Notes under the pieces: generated by a model
What the model was told of the DNA's origin: nothing
The model's database searches: none
The model's input: only the letters and a program-made list of their open reading frames with translations
Program-made: the position numbers and the translations under genes
Assembly: GCF_037024155.1 (NCBI RefSeq)
Contig: NZ_JAYKTS010000008.1
Span: forward strand, 28,595-92,594
Reading direction: 5' to 3'
DNA length: 64,000 bases
DNA from: Bacillus sp. 2205SS5-2
GTDB taxonomy: Bacteria; Bacillota; Bacilli; Bacillales; Bacillaceae_K
Part shown: piece after piece, positions 29,112 through 38,021 of the stretch
How positions within the stretch are numbered: the first letter of the stretch is position 1
Layout: every line of letters begins with the position of its first letter

Positions 29112-29179
29112 TGAAATCGTTTGCGCATCAAGGTAAATATGATTAATGTAAAAGGCAACAGAGGATGTAAGCGCAAACA
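29112..29179 (-). promoter_or_regulatory. Two CcpA cre-like sites upstream of the amylopullulanase
   Basis: ATGTAAGCGCAAACA (29165-29179) fits the cre consensus WTGNAANCGNWNNCW at every position. GTGAAATCGTTTGCG (29112-29126) is a weaker match. They lie roughly 50 and 100 bases upstream of the start codon, as expected for catabolite repression of a starch-degrading enzyme. I could not settle on a -35/-10 pair. Confidence 0.65.
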
Positions 29180-29514
29180 ATTCTAACAATTTAATATTTA
29201 CATAGATTTACATAATAAGCAACACAAAAAACATCTCCAAAACAAGAAAAGCTTAAGGTCCCTACACATCGACTCCAAGCATAAGACAAGCATGCAAAAA
29301 TGTTACTTTATACCTTTGACTCTTTTTCTTGTAATTTAATTTACAATTCGATAGAATCCTCCTATTTATAAGTGTATTCGTTCAAAAGTAGACAAGAAGA
29401 TATTCTACTGCGAAAAAAGCCTTTGCAAAAGATCCGTCTCAGTATTAGATCGGCATAACTACATATCCCCGTCCATACTCATGAAACAGTTTTTTCAAAA
29501 GGCTCTTTTTATAT
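29180..29514. other. Intergenic without recognisable gene
   Basis: AT-rich. It contains element-like phrases GAAAAAAGCCTTTGC near 29414 and TTCAAAAGGCTC near 29495 that look like broken ends of the miniature elements. Nothing coding was seen. Confidence 0.35.
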
Positions 29515-29747
29515 GGCTCTTTTCGTATACATCGTGGCTATTTCATCTGATTTTTAATTAAATTGCCTATTTTACTGATGATTTCCATTAAAAATAGACG
29601 GATCTAGCTGCAGTGGCTAGGGACTCGGGGCATTTGTCAGCCGTCCCTGGGCAAGCCACTTCCGCATTTCGTAAATGATGCTCGAAACCAAGCGATATCA
29701 CCGTTTATAGGCTGGTACGAAAAGCAACAAACTTTGCCAAAACAGCC
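29515..29747. mobile_element. Miniature element (233 bp) carrying an inner palindromic insert
   Basis: Left end GGCTCTTTTCGTATACATCG, right end AACTTTGCCAAAACAGCC. Inside, from about 29610 to 29670, is an extra GC-richer block (TAGCTGCAGTGGCTAG...AAGCCACTTCCGC) absent from the 161-bp copies and similar to the inner units at 54315-54523. The right end lies five bases from the stop codon of the DUF1232 gene. No clear target duplication. Confidence 0.75.
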
Positions 29748-29752
29748 TTCTA

Positions 29753-30139
29753 TTAATAACCAATCTTCTCATCAACCTCAGAAGTATCTACATCTTTTCC
29801 AAACCATTCTTCGATTTTTTCTCTTGCTTGACGCTTCACTTCTTCATCCATATAAAAGGCTACTTGAACGAGAGCAATACTGAGAGCTCCAAGGTCATCT
29901 GTATAGCCGATTCCAATCATTAAATCGGGAATTAAATCCGTTGGTAAAATGAAATAACCTAGGGCAGCAATAATTGTTGCTTTCACTTTCTTCGGTACTT
30001 CTGGTTTTTGCAGCGTAAAATATAAAAGGAGGGCCGCATAGACAGCTGACGATCCTGCTTTTTTGCTATATTTCTTCAGCTTGGTCCAAAACTTTTTTTC
30101 ACTATATTGTATCTCTACGTTTTCTAAATCATTCTCCAC
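29753..30139 (-). CDS. YkvA-like DUF1232 membrane protein
   Basis: 128 residues, GTG start with GAGGGAT upstream. The DUF1232 core KATIIAALGYFILPTDLIPD then GYTDDLGAL is diagnostic. An N-terminal charged stretch is followed by a hydrophobic segment (about 35-45) and the core, and the C-terminus is acidic. These small proteins are common in Bacillaceae and their function is unknown. It follows the MFS gene by 78 bases in the same direction and could be cotranscribed. Confidence 0.85.
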   Translation of the reverse strand: MENDLENVEIQYSEKKFWTKLKKYSKKAGSSAVYAALLLYFTLQKPEVPKKVKATIIAALGYFILPTDLIPDLMIGIGYTDDLGALSIALVQVAFYMDEEVKRQAREKIEEWFGKDVDTSEVDEKIGY

Positions 30140-30217
30140 CGTTATCCCTCATTTCATCGTTTTCTCATTCTATTCCCATTTATTCATTTTTTTAGTCTTA
30201 TTACGTTTATTTTGCCA

Positions 30218-31447
30218 TTAAACCTTAACCGAAATCAACTCATTCTGCTTCCTGTGGCGTAATTTTCCAGCAAGGTAAAGAACCGGAAAGCCGCAGAGCG
30301 AGCCAATTGCTATTAGCGAAAAAATCATCGCCCCATTACCGAAACCAAACGCCTCAAGAAGTCCCCCTCCGATCATCGGAGCAAGCACTCCTCCAAGCGT
30401 CGTAAAGCTCATCGCTCCGAAATAGAAGCCGCGACGATCTTGGGGCGCAATTTCATCAATTAACACATCGGTCATGGAGAACATCATCACTTCACCAACC
30501 GTGAACACGAGCATAGCGAAGAACAGGAGTGCAGCATTTGCAGCAATTCCAAAGAGAATCAAACCTACACTCACAAAAAACGTGCCGAGCATCACCGAAA
30601 TTAAAGGCGAAAAATGCTTGCCTATTCTAGTGACCGGATATTGAACGACAATCACCGTTACAGCATTCATCGCCAATAGCCAAGCAAATAATCCCACCCC
30701 ATTTGTAATGGAAGGTGCATTCGCAATATATTGAGGGATCGTTGAATTCATATGTGAATAGCCAAAAATTCCAAGAGTTGCCCCTAAAAGAACCATTAAG
30801 AAAACCGTATCCTGTTTAAGTACACTTAGTGATTGAATCAATGTTGGGCGGAGTCCTTCCTTTTTTTCACCGGCAACATCCTCACGATAGCGATAAAACG
30901 TAACGGCAAGAGAAACAGCATACAGAACATTAATTGCAGCCATAAACCAAAAGCCCACTGTGGATTCCGACGTACTCATTTTCAACCCAACCAAAGGACC
31001 CACCGCTGCCCCCACATTGATTGCCGCATAACGCAAATTAAAGACGAGAAGTTTATTTTTTGGCTTGGTGACATCAGATAACAATGCTTTCGAAGCTGGT
31101 TCAAAAAAGGAAGAACATAATCCATTCAAGGCATTTAAAATAAAGAACATCATAATTGTATCCGCTAGAGCAAAGCCGACATAAACCGGAATCCAAACCG
31201 CAATCGAGCCAAGCATAATTACCCCCCGCCCTAATTTGTCGGTTAAATGCCCGCCAATAAATCCACCAAAAAGTCGAAACAGCGCACTAATACCAATCAC
31301 GGCCCCAGCTGCTGCTGGACTTGCTCCCTTAACAGTTGTTAAATAAATCGCTAGAAATGGAAACGTCATAAACGTCATCATCCGTACAAATAAAGTACCC
31401 ACTATAATATTGATGCTAAGTGGGTGAATGTTTCTCATCATTTTCAT
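30218..31447 (-). CDS. MFS transporter (multidrug-efflux type)
   Basis: 409 residues from the ATG at 31447, preceded by GGGAGAAGG. About twelve hydrophobic segments. The loop 2-3 signature of the major facilitator superfamily is GGHLTDKLGRGVIMLG. Motifs VGPLVG and late Gly-rich helices resemble drug:H+ antiporters such as B. subtilis YttB/YwoG. The substrate cannot be inferred. Its neighbours do not suggest a metabolic role. Confidence 0.85.
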   Translation of the reverse strand: MKMMRNIHPLSINIIVGTLFVRMMTFMTFPFLAIYLTTVKGASPAAAGAVIGISALFRLFGGFIGGHLTDKLGRGVIMLGSIAVWIPVYVGFALADTIMMFFILNALNGLCSSFFEPASKALLSDVTKPKNKLLVFNLRYAAINVGAAVGPLVGLKMSTSESTVGFWFMAAINVLYAVSLAVTFYRYREDVAGEKKEGLRPTLIQSLSVLKQDTVFLMVLLGATLGIFGYSHMNSTIPQYIANAPSITNGVGLFAWLLAMNAVTVIVVQYPVTRIGKHFSPLISVMLGTFFVSVGLILFGIAANAALLFFAMLVFTVGEVMMFSMTDVLIDEIAPQDRRGFYFGAMSFTTLGGVLAPMIGGGLLEAFGFGNGAMIFSLIAIGSLCGFPVLYLAGKLRHRKQNELISVKV

Positions 31448-31721
31448 TCCCATCCTTCTCCCGTTCCTATTATTCTCATTTGATAATATCATAGTTGGGG
31501 TGTGGAGGTTTGGCTTGTGCAACAATAACGTTGGTCTTTCGCTGGGATCCTCTTATTGACTAATTAAAGCTCCCGCCTTCTACGGAAACGAACGCTTTTT
31601 CATCTGTTTTTATCTGATCCTCGACTGTTTTCCATGAAAATAAATGATTCGGTCATTGGAAATTCCTTATCCAGCAATTACGCAGAATTAGGCATCAAAT
31701 GCTGAAAATTTCTCTACAAAA

Positions 31722-31753
31722 AAAGCCTGGATCCATTTATTCAATCCGGCTTC
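31722..31753 (-). terminator. Terminator overlapping the DUF6241-like stop codon
   Basis: AAGCCTGGAT pairs with ATCCGGCTT around an 11-base loop, and the minus strand runs into TTTTTTTG. The stem includes the last codons of the gene. The stretch 31448-31721 shows only worn miniature-element-like phrases. Confidence 0.75.
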
Positions 31754-32280
31754 TGAAACAAATATTCATTATTTTTTTGAGAAGCAATATAGCTTTCTTC
31801 TTGCTCGGCAGATAATACATCAGTTGCTTTCCCGACTGTTCCTCCAAGTAGATACCAAACATCGTTATGATCCTGCACTACTTTTGAAAAATCCTCTTGT
31901 TCCCAACGATGAAGAATCGCTAGGTAAGTCTCCTCATTCGCATATTTTTTCATTTCCAATTGTTGAAGTAAATAAGCTATTCTCTCCTCAGTTTGCAGAT
32001 AAAAGCTCCATTTCTCGGCTTTTACTTTTTGGTGACTCATCGCATGAATGTACTGCTTCATAAGCTTTTCAGAAATCGGCTCTTCGACTGCGTGTGAAAA
32101 TGGATTCACTCCGTCAATATCACCTGAAGGATAGGCTGTTTTGGAAGGCTCGTTCATTAAAGCTTCAGTAGCAGCCTGTTTTTCTGACTCAACTTTAGTA
32201 AAATAATACCCTATTACTATTGAGAGAAAACCTGCTATGACTACGAATAAAAGTGCATGATTTTTTAGAAAAACCTTCAT
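31741..32280 (-). CDS. Membrane-anchored DUF6241-like protein
   Basis: 179 residues from the ATG at 32280; the site GAGGT is seven bases away, while the earlier GTG/ATG are too close. One N-terminal transmembrane segment (about 8-27) is followed by an extracytoplasmic domain with YIHAMSHQKVKAEKW, ILHRWEQEDFS, HNDVWYLLGGTVGKA and a final EEQEESYI. This pattern is conserved in Bacillus proteins labelled DUF6241; the function is unknown. It is divergent from the HTH/F1-beta gene. Confidence 0.7.
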   Translation of the reverse strand: MKVFLKNHALLFVVIAGFLSIVIGYYFTKVESEKQAATEALMNEPSKTAYPSGDIDGVNPFSHAVEEPISEKLMKQYIHAMSHQKVKAEKWSFYLQTEERIAYLLQQLEMKKYANEETYLAILHRWEQEDFSKVVQDHNDVWYLLGGTVGKATDVLSAEQEESYIASQKNNEYLFQKPD

Positions 32281-32458
32281 TTTCATCACCTCGTTATTAT
32301 AATAGATTCGCTAGAAACAACTATTTCCCTCTTTTTTTAAATAGAGTATAGTCTTCAAACCATTTCGCCAAAAAGTAAAATAAAATACCTTATAAGGAAA
32401 AACACTCTTGCTTTTAGACGTAATTTAAATTACTATATAAAGCAGAAGGAGGATTGTT

Positions 32459-33508
32459 ATGCACGATCACTTAAAGTTAAATGTTGCTTTATTAAAACGG
32501 CGGGTTCCTAATTTAACCGCAGCTGCTCGGTCAGTCGGTCTACGACCTGCAACCGTTTCGAATTTATGTACAGGAAAAACACCCATTGGGCGCGCAGAAG
32601 TAAAAACACTCGTCACGTTAGCCACCTTAGCGAATTGCACCCTAGATGAATTGATAATCGGAGGGAGTTCGATAAAAATGATGGAAACTGGAATTAAAGT
32701 ATTAGATGTTTTCTCACCTATCGTAGAAGGAGGAACAAATGGTCTTGTCGCTCGGTCACAAGTTGGGCAGCTCGTGTTACTCAGCGAAATCTTTTATCGT
32801 ATGAAGAATCGAGGGTTTACTACCGTATTGCTCGCGCCTGGTGAAAAAGGCGCTGGAATCAAGGATGTCGAATTCTCGAGCGATTTTATTTGTAACAGTG
32901 TTGATGAAGTAGTCGACTGCCTTTTGAAAATTGACAACAAAGAGCAAGTTCTTCTTGCTTCGACTCAAGCAATCGTTGTGTCTGGGGAGCTTTTCACCTT
33001 GCGCGACAAATTAGATGACGCGAAATACCCTGATATTACTACTTTTCTATTTGATCCATCTGGTCGTGCTGTTGATGAAGATGACCCTTTTGGCCCACTT
33101 GAGACGCGCCTTCAATTTGACGTAGATATCGCCGGCCGTGGTCTTTATCCAGCCGTCAATCCGGTTTATTCCACGTCTACGATGCTAGAGGACGCCCTTT
33201 TAGACAATAATCACCTCACCATCCAACGTAGAGCAAAAAAACTATTACGTCGCTATCGTGAAATTCGACTTCTATCGAACACGATTGGCTTCCAAAAATT
33301 TGCTGAAGCAGATCGACAAATCTTTCATCGCGGCGAACGACTAGAAGCCTTTTTATCTCAGCCTTTTTTTGTAGCAGAAGAATTCACAAAAATCACCGGT
33401 GAAAACGTAACCCTTCAAGACTCTCTTACTGGAATACAACGAATCGTAGACGGTGCAGCAGACGATGTCGACATCAGGCAACTAACTTATATCGGGGTAT
33501 TACCTTAA
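32459..33508 (+). CDS. HTH regulator fused to a degenerate F1-ATPase beta-subunit-like domain
   Basis: 349 residues, AAGGAGG six bases before ATG. Residues 1-68 form a Cro/XRE-like helix-turn-helix (LTAAARSVGLRPATVSNLCT). From 74 on the text follows ATP synthase subunit beta: METGIKVLDVFSPI (beta ETGIKVVDLLAPY); ARSQVGQLV where beta has the Walker A GGAGVGKTV; APGEKGAG at the position of beta GVGERTREG; GLYPAVNPVYSTSTML (beta GIYPAVDPLDSTSRIM); AKKLLRRYREIR; FAEADRQIFHRGERLEAFLS then QPFFVAEEFT (beta DELSEED...FLSQPFQVAEVFT). Walker A Gly/Lys/Thr are lost and the Walker B region is shortened, so ATP hydrolysis is unlikely. I infer a DNA-binding protein with a ligand-sensing or assembly domain derived from F1-beta. 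Monocistronic; a miniature element begins six bases after the stop. Confidence 0.8.
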   Translation: MHDHLKLNVALLKRRVPNLTAAARSVGLRPATVSNLCTGKTPIGRAEVKTLVTLATLANCTLDELIIGGSSIKMMETGIKVLDVFSPIVEGGTNGLVARSQVGQLVLLSEIFYRMKNRGFTTVLLAPGEKGAGIKDVEFSSDFICNSVDEVVDCLLKIDNKEQVLLASTQAIVVSGELFTLRDKLDDAKYPDITTFLFDPSGRAVDEDDPFGPLETRLQFDVDIAGRGLYPAVNPVYSTSTMLEDALLDNNHLTIQRRAKKLLRRYREIRLLSNTIGFQKFAEADRQIFHRGERLEAFLSQPFFVAEEFTKITGENVTLQDSLTGIQRIVDGAADDVDIRQLTYIGVLP

Positions 33509-33513
33509 CAAAA

Positions 33514-33695
33514 GGCTGTTTTCGCAAAGATTGTGGCTTTTCGAATAAAAAGGAATCCCTTGACTTGTATGATTTCATGCTCTTTTCCTAATGAAAAATT
33601 CTTCATTTCTAGATAAAAAAGAAGAAATCAATCGAAAAAACCCTACTGCCTGTTTTTTCTTTGTGTCAAGAGCAACAATGTATACGAAAAGAGCC
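33514..33695. mobile_element. 182-bp miniature inverted-repeat element after the HTH/F1-beta gene
   Basis: Begins GGCTGTTTTCGCAAAGATTG and ends with the complement of GGCTCTTTTCGTATACATTG. It has the same core and length as the copy at 16812. Flanks TAACAAAA and TATTAAAA agree at six of eight positions. From 33698 to 33781 mixed fragments of both element subtypes follow, ending AAAAAGAGCC. Confidence 0.8.
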
Positions 33696-33789
33696 TATTA
33701 AAAACAGACGAAATTATTACAAAAATGTAGAATTTCACGGATTATTAAAGCCAACGTCAACAATGGATACAAAAAGAGCCCATACAGAA

Positions 33790-33819
33790 AAATCCCCCTG
33801 CCATTTTGGCAGGGGGATT
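33790..33819 (-). terminator. GC-rich hairpin, probable terminator of the coiled-coil gene
   Basis: AATCCCCCTGCCA and TGGCAGGGGGATT form a 13-bp stem, and the minus strand continues TTTTCTG. The stretch 33820-34001 holds only a short stem CCTTGAAG/CTTCAAGG next to the stop codon. Confidence 0.65.
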
Positions 33820-34001
33820 CATAGAAGGAGACAAAATAAACATCAGATTGGGTCATCGACCATCCATTGCATTAGTTGGTGATTGTTCAGGGGTAAAGTT
33901 GTCATGGGTTATGAGTCATGGGTTTGCCCTATCCATTTCAACAGACTATAAAGCTGGTTTCCCCTTCTATGCCTTGAAGCGGAGTCTCACCACTTCAAGG
34001 A

Positions 34002-34517
34002 CTAGAAATATTTCTCACTATCAAAATCTAATTCTACTCCATAATTTTTCGCATTAATTAAATTAGATAGCCGGTTTGCTTGACGCTCACACTCTATTGC
34101 TTTCAGACGATAGTCTTCTGGTTCGAACAAAGCTAACTTAATAATCGTGACCCCTTCGCCGAAATGGTACGGATGCTCTTCCTTCTCAGCAGTGCCAAAT
34201 TCCTTGTATTTCCTCGCTTTGGCACGAAGTTGGGTAGCATATTCTATCGCTTCTACAATCGGTAAATTTTCATTATTAAACGAAATTTCATTTTCTATAT
34301 TTGCTTGGTACATTAGCTTATCTAACAAACGAAAATCTTTACGCACATCTTCTAAGTCGCTCTCTACTTGAGCAAGGTTACGAACTTTAGGAGGAATTTC
34401 ACTCCCTTTTTCTATCTCCACAAACGCAACTCGATCCATTTCATTCTCTAAATCATGAATTTGTTTAGATAATACACTTTTCAACTTGACCGCTTCAGCT
34501 AAAGAGATTTTTGGCAT
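34002..34517 (-). CDS. Coiled-coil protein, possibly DIP1984/septicolysin-like
   Basis: 171 residues, ATG with AAAAGGAG eight bases upstream. No signal or membrane segment. Long helices with charged heptads (about 5-65), a segment VRKDFRLLDKLMYQANIEN and IVEAIEYATQLRAKARKYKE, then a shorter helical C-terminus. The pattern of an N-terminal coil followed by an [R/D]-[L/I]-[L/N]-x-A-N motif recalls DIP1984-family proteins of unknown function; I am not certain. Divergent from the small frame at 34673. Confidence 0.6.
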   Translation of the reverse strand: MPKISLAEAVKLKSVLSKQIHDLENEMDRVAFVEIEKGSEIPPKVRNLAQVESDLEDVRKDFRLLDKLMYQANIENEISFNNENLPIVEAIEYATQLRAKARKYKEFGTAEKEEHPYHFGEGVTIIKLALFEPEDYRLKAIECERQANRLSNLINAKNYGVELDFDSEKYF

Positions 34518-34672
34518 GCAGTAAACTCCTTTTCATTTGTAAATTATTACAACTAAATTAACATACTCATTCGAATCTGACAATTTTCAAGCATACTTCA
34601 TGTAAAATGAGACATTATTTTTGCAAAAAAAAATTGTAAATACTGAAATACAAGAGAAAGCGAGAGACAACC

Positions 34673-34867
34673 ATGGGATTCATAGGAATTATCTTCTTCG
34701 ACTTTACCAAGCTACGAAACCAAGAAATGATTGAACAAAATGATAGCATTACTAGAAAAATCGAAGAACGAATAAATATGAAAAAAACACTTTTTTTCGA
34801 AGAATCTGCCTTTTTATTGGAGGACCTTTCGCATACATTCTGGCTATTTCATCTGTTTCTTGATTAA
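34673..34867 (+). CDS. Small protein whose tail is encoded by a miniature element
   Basis: 64 residues, ATG with only a weak site (GAGAGAC). The first part, MGFIGIIFFDFTKLRNQEMI, then EQNDSITRKIEERINMKK, looks like a small membrane-associated protein with a short coiled segment. From about residue 50 the frame runs into the 161-bp element at 34822, which supplies the last 15 or so residues and the stop. The original C-terminus is probably lost. Confidence 0.45.
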   Translation: MGFIGIIFFDFTKLRNQEMIEQNDSITRKIEERINMKKTLFFEESAFLLEDLSHTFWLFHLFLD

Positions 34868-34982
34868 ACCCTCTATTTCACTATTGATTTCCATTAAAAA
34901 CAGACGAAAAGATGACCCGAAATAAAGCTGTTCTATAGATTATAAACTGATACAAGAGACTGCAAACTTTGCGAAAACAACC
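34822..34982. mobile_element. Diverged 161-bp miniature element
   Basis: Starts GGACCTTTCGCATACATTC and ends CTTTGCGAAAACAACC, with family core TCCATTAAAAACAGACGAAA. Length matches the copies at 8473 and 58027. No target duplication survives. Confidence 0.75.
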
Positions 34983-35037
34983 AAACTAAAAAACATTCTA
35001 TCTTCTTATGGCACAGAAACAGATCTATTCGAGAGAA

Positions 35038-35080
35038 AAAAAGTCAAAAACCTACTAGATATAGGCTTTTGACTTTTTTA
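35038..35080 (-). terminator. Terminator of gndA
   Basis: AAAAGTCAAAAACCTA pairs with TAGGCTTTTGACTTTT around a short loop, with a T-run on the minus strand after it. It is about 120 bases downstream of the gndA stop codon. Confidence 0.75.
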
Positions 35081-35201
35081 TTTTCTAGACTATGATGAAA
35101 CTCAATCCTTCATTTCACTGTTGATTTCCATCCAAAATGGATAATTCGCTTGACGAAAATATTCATTAGCAACTCTGTTTACGAACAGATTTATTGAAGA
35201 T

Positions 35202-36611
35202 CTATTTCTCCAACCACTCCGTATGAAACACACCTTCTTTATCGACACGTTGATACGTATGGGCACCAAAATAATCCCGCTGTGCTTGTAGAAGATTAGC
35301 CGGCAACGTCTCTGAGCGATAGCTATCATAATAAGCCAGTGCACTTGCAAGTCCTGGAACTGGTACACCAAGTTTAATAGCGGATGCGACAACGTCTCTT
35401 GCTGCATGTTGATACGTTTCGACGATTTCTTTGAAATAGGAATCAAGAAGTAGATTATCTAACTGTGCATCGCGGTCATATGCTGTTTTAATGTTTTCTA
35501 AGAAAGCGGCACGAATGATGCAACCTCCGCGGAAGATCATCGCGATTTCGCCAGGTTTCAAGTCCCAACCATATTCTTTAGAAGCTGATTGTAATTGGGC
35601 AAACCCTTGAGCATATGAACAAATCTTGCTTAAGTACAGGGCTTTACGAATGTTTTCAATAAACTCTACCTTATCGCCTGTAAGCGTTGCATTTGGCCCT
35701 TGAAGAATTTTGCTCGCCTTCACACGTTCGTCTTTCATAGCCGAAATAAAACGAGCAAACACCGATTCGGTGATAATGGATAACGGAACTCCTAGCTCAA
35801 GAGAACTAATGCTCGTCCATTTACCTGTCCCTTTTTGACCCGCCGTATCAAGAATAACATCAACGAGCGGCTTGCCTGTTTCTTCGTCTATTTTCGTGAA
35901 AATATCGGCAGTGATTTCGATTAAATAACTATCAAGCTCCCCTTCATTCCACTCTTTGAAAATTTCATGAAGTTCACTAGCATTTAAACCTAACACATTC
36001 TTCATTAAATAATACGCTTCGCAAATCAACTGCATGTCACTATATTCGATGCCATTATGCACCATTTTTACGTAGTGACCAGATCCGTCTGGTCCAATAT
36101 ATGTACTACATGCGGCTCCGTTTACTTTTGCTGAGATTGCCGTTAAGAACGGCTCAACCGCATCATAGGCTTTTTTATCTCCACTTGGCATAATCGCTGG
36201 ACCGTATAGTGCGCCTTCTTCCCCACCCGACACACCTGCTCCGATGAAATGAATGCCTTTTTCAGCCAACTCTTTATTACGGCGAATGCTGTCCTCGTAG
36301 TACGCATTTCCGCCATCCATCACAATGTCACCTGCTTCTAAAAATGGGACAACCGATGCAATTGCTTTATCCGTAATCGCTCCAGCCGTCACCATAAATA
36401 GAATTTTTCGCGGTCTTTCAAGCGATTGTACAAACTCTTCAACATTGTCTGAACCAACCAAGTTTTTGCCTATATTCTCTGCTAATACCTCTTGAATTTT
36501 TTCTACTGATATATCATATAAAGCGACAGAATAACCTCTGCTCTCAAAATTAAGAGCTAAGCTTTTTCCCATCACACCGACTCCAACGACACCAATTTGT
36601 TGTTTAGACAA
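35202..36611 (-). CDS. gndA: 6-phosphogluconate dehydrogenase, decarboxylating
   Basis: 469 residues, the standard length, from a TTG start at 36611 with GAGAGGGG upstream. It opens [20 protein letters not shown], the Rossmann GxGxxG. GND signatures follow: [27 protein letters not shown], and the substrate/catalytic stretch [15 protein letters not shown] with Lys, His and Asn. It converts 6-phosphogluconate and NADP to ribulose-5-phosphate, CO2 and NADPH in the oxidative pentose phosphate pathway. Divergent from an RpiR regulator 160 bases away that probably controls it. Confidence 0.96.
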   Translation of the reverse strand: MSKQQIGVVGVGVMGKSLALNFESRGYSVALYDISVEKIQEVLAENIGKNLVGSDNVEEFVQSLERPRKILFMVTAGAITDKAIASVVPFLEAGDIVMDGGNAYYEDSIRRNKELAEKGIHFIGAGVSGGEEGALYGPAIMPSGDKKAYDAVEPFLTAISAKVNGAACSTYIGPDGSGHYVKMVHNGIEYSDMQLICEAYYLMKNVLGLNASELHEIFKEWNEGELDSYLIEITADIFTKIDEETGKPLVDVILDTAGQKGTGKWTSISSLELGVPLSIITESVFARFISAMKDERVKASKILQGPNATLTGDKVEFIENIRKALYLSKICSYAQGFAQLQSASKEYGWDLKPGEIAMIFRGGCIIRAAFLENIKTAYDRDAQLDNLLLDSYFKEIVETYQHAARDVVASAIKLGVPVPGLASALAYYDSYRSETLPANLLQAQRDYFGAHTYQRVDKEGVFHTEWLEK

Positions 36612-36771
36612 CTTCTTTAACCCCTCTCGTTGCATAATTAAATAATATTTCAATAATACTATTATAATACGAAAAATATTTTCTTGCCTTAAATTATAAA
36701 AAAATATTTTTTCATTATCCTCATTACGTTAAAATATTTTTAACACATCCTACTCGAAAAGACGTGATTAA

Positions 36772-37632
36772 GTGGCCGACGAAAATCAAACTCATCTTTG
36801 TTTACCTCGAATTCGATCGTATTATGCCAATTTTAGTGAAAAAGAAAAAAGAATAGCCGACTATATTTTAAAAAAACCTGATCATATCGTTCACTCGACG
36901 ATCAGTCAGGTTGCTGAAGATTTGAATGTGGCTGATGCAACGGTATTTCGTTTTTGTAAGCACTTAGGATTTAAGGGCTATCAAGCCATGAAAATTTCAC
37001 TCGCCTCCGAGCTCGTCACGCCTATCCAGGACATTCATGAAACCATTCATGAGGGTGATTCGGAGAAAGTAATCGCTCAAAAAGTATTCCGCTCCAATAT
37101 TCGGACGTTGGAAGAATCGCTGAATATCCTCGACGATACGCAATTTCCAAAAGCCGTACAGCTTTTGTTAACCTCTCGCCGGATTGAATTTTACGGTACT
37201 GGTGGATCGGGATTTGTCGCAATGGACGCGCATCATAAATTTTTACGCACAGGACTGACTACAATTGCGTACAACGATTCTCATATGCAAATCATTTCCG
37301 CTTCTCAACTCACTCCAGATGATGTGATTGTTTTTATCTCTCATTCTGGCTCAAATAAAGATTTGTTAGACGTATTAGAAGTAGCGAAAAATAATAATGT
37401 GAAAACCATTGCCATTACCAACTTAGCAAAATCTCCTTTAAGCAAAGGGGTCGACATTCCATTATTCACCTTTTCCGAGGAAACCGAATATCGCTCCGAA
37501 GCACTCTCATCACGAATTGCACAACTAAGTATCGTCGATGCTTTATACGTCAACATCATGATGCAAAGAAAGGACCGGGCGAAGTCTTCTTTACAAAAAA
37601 TGCGCGAAGCAATTTCGACGAAGAAAATTTGA
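36772..37632 (+). CDS. RpiR-family regulator (HTH + SIS domain)
   Basis: 286 residues, GTG start with a weak site. The N-terminal RpiR HTH (about 10-85) includes SEKEKRIADYIL and VADATVFRFCKHLGFKGYQA. The SIS domain (about 130-260) has FYGTGGSGFVAMDAHHKF and DVIVFISHSGSNKDL. RpiR proteins sense phosphorylated sugars. Its position back to back with gndA suggests control of the pentose phosphate step. The 160-base gap is strongly AT-rich. Confidence 0.9.
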   Translation: MADENQTHLCLPRIRSYYANFSEKEKRIADYILKKPDHIVHSTISQVAEDLNVADATVFRFCKHLGFKGYQAMKISLASELVTPIQDIHETIHEGDSEKVIAQKVFRSNIRTLEESLNILDDTQFPKAVQLLLTSRRIEFYGTGGSGFVAMDAHHKFLRTGLTTIAYNDSHMQIISASQLTPDDVIVFISHSGSNKDLLDVLEVAKNNNVKTIAITNLAKSPLSKGVDIPLFTFSEETEYRSEALSSRIAQLSIVDALYVNIMMQRKDRAKSSLQKMREAISTKKI

Positions 37633-37643
37633 TTACATTGAGT

Positions 37644-37679
37644 GAAGCTACTCCGGGGGGTGGAGTAGCTTCTTTTTTT
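37644..37679 (+). terminator. Terminator of the RpiR gene
   Basis: GAAGCTACTCC pairs with GGAGTAGCTTC around a G-rich loop, followed by TTTTTTTC. Confidence 0.93.
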
Positions 37680-37829
37680 CATCGTAGCAGATTGTTTTTA
37701 AAGATGTATTGGCGTTTGGATAGGATTGAATAGATCACTAAATCTGATTCTCTTTATGTTCGCGTAACTAATGTTTCTCCATTTGAGATTGAACACCTGG
37801 AACTGACTAAGCATTCTCACTTTTTTACA

Positions 37830-37978
37830 GGTCCTCTTCCTATCCATTGCAGCTAGTGAATTTAGTCTAAAAGGACTCTCCCATTTTGACAGTGATTCCG
37901 TTTAAAAAACGCCCTGAAACCTATCTACTTAAGGGATTTATACTGCTACAGATAGCAACATTCTTTGCGAAAACAGCC
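37830..37978. mobile_element. Heavily diverged miniature element
   Basis: Left end GGTCCTCTTCCTATCCATTG is degenerate; right end CATTCTTTGCGAAAACAGCC matches the family consensus closely. The core is hardly recognisable. The interval 37680-37829 shows no gene. Confidence 0.55.
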
Positions 37979-37987
37979 CTATAAAAA

Positions 37988-38015
37988 AGCAGAATCCCTA
38001 ACTCTGGTTCTGCTT
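37988..38015 (-). terminator. Terminator of the gene at 38022
   Basis: AGCAGAATCC pairs with GGTTCTGCT around a short loop, with TTTTTTAT following on the minus strand. It lies a few bases after the stop codon. Confidence 0.8.
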
Positions 38016-38021
38016 CCATCT

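Noticed and set aside
33790..33819. Strong GC hairpin considered as a CRISPR or attachment-site repeat
   Set aside because: It occurs once, has no spacer structure and is best explained as a terminator.
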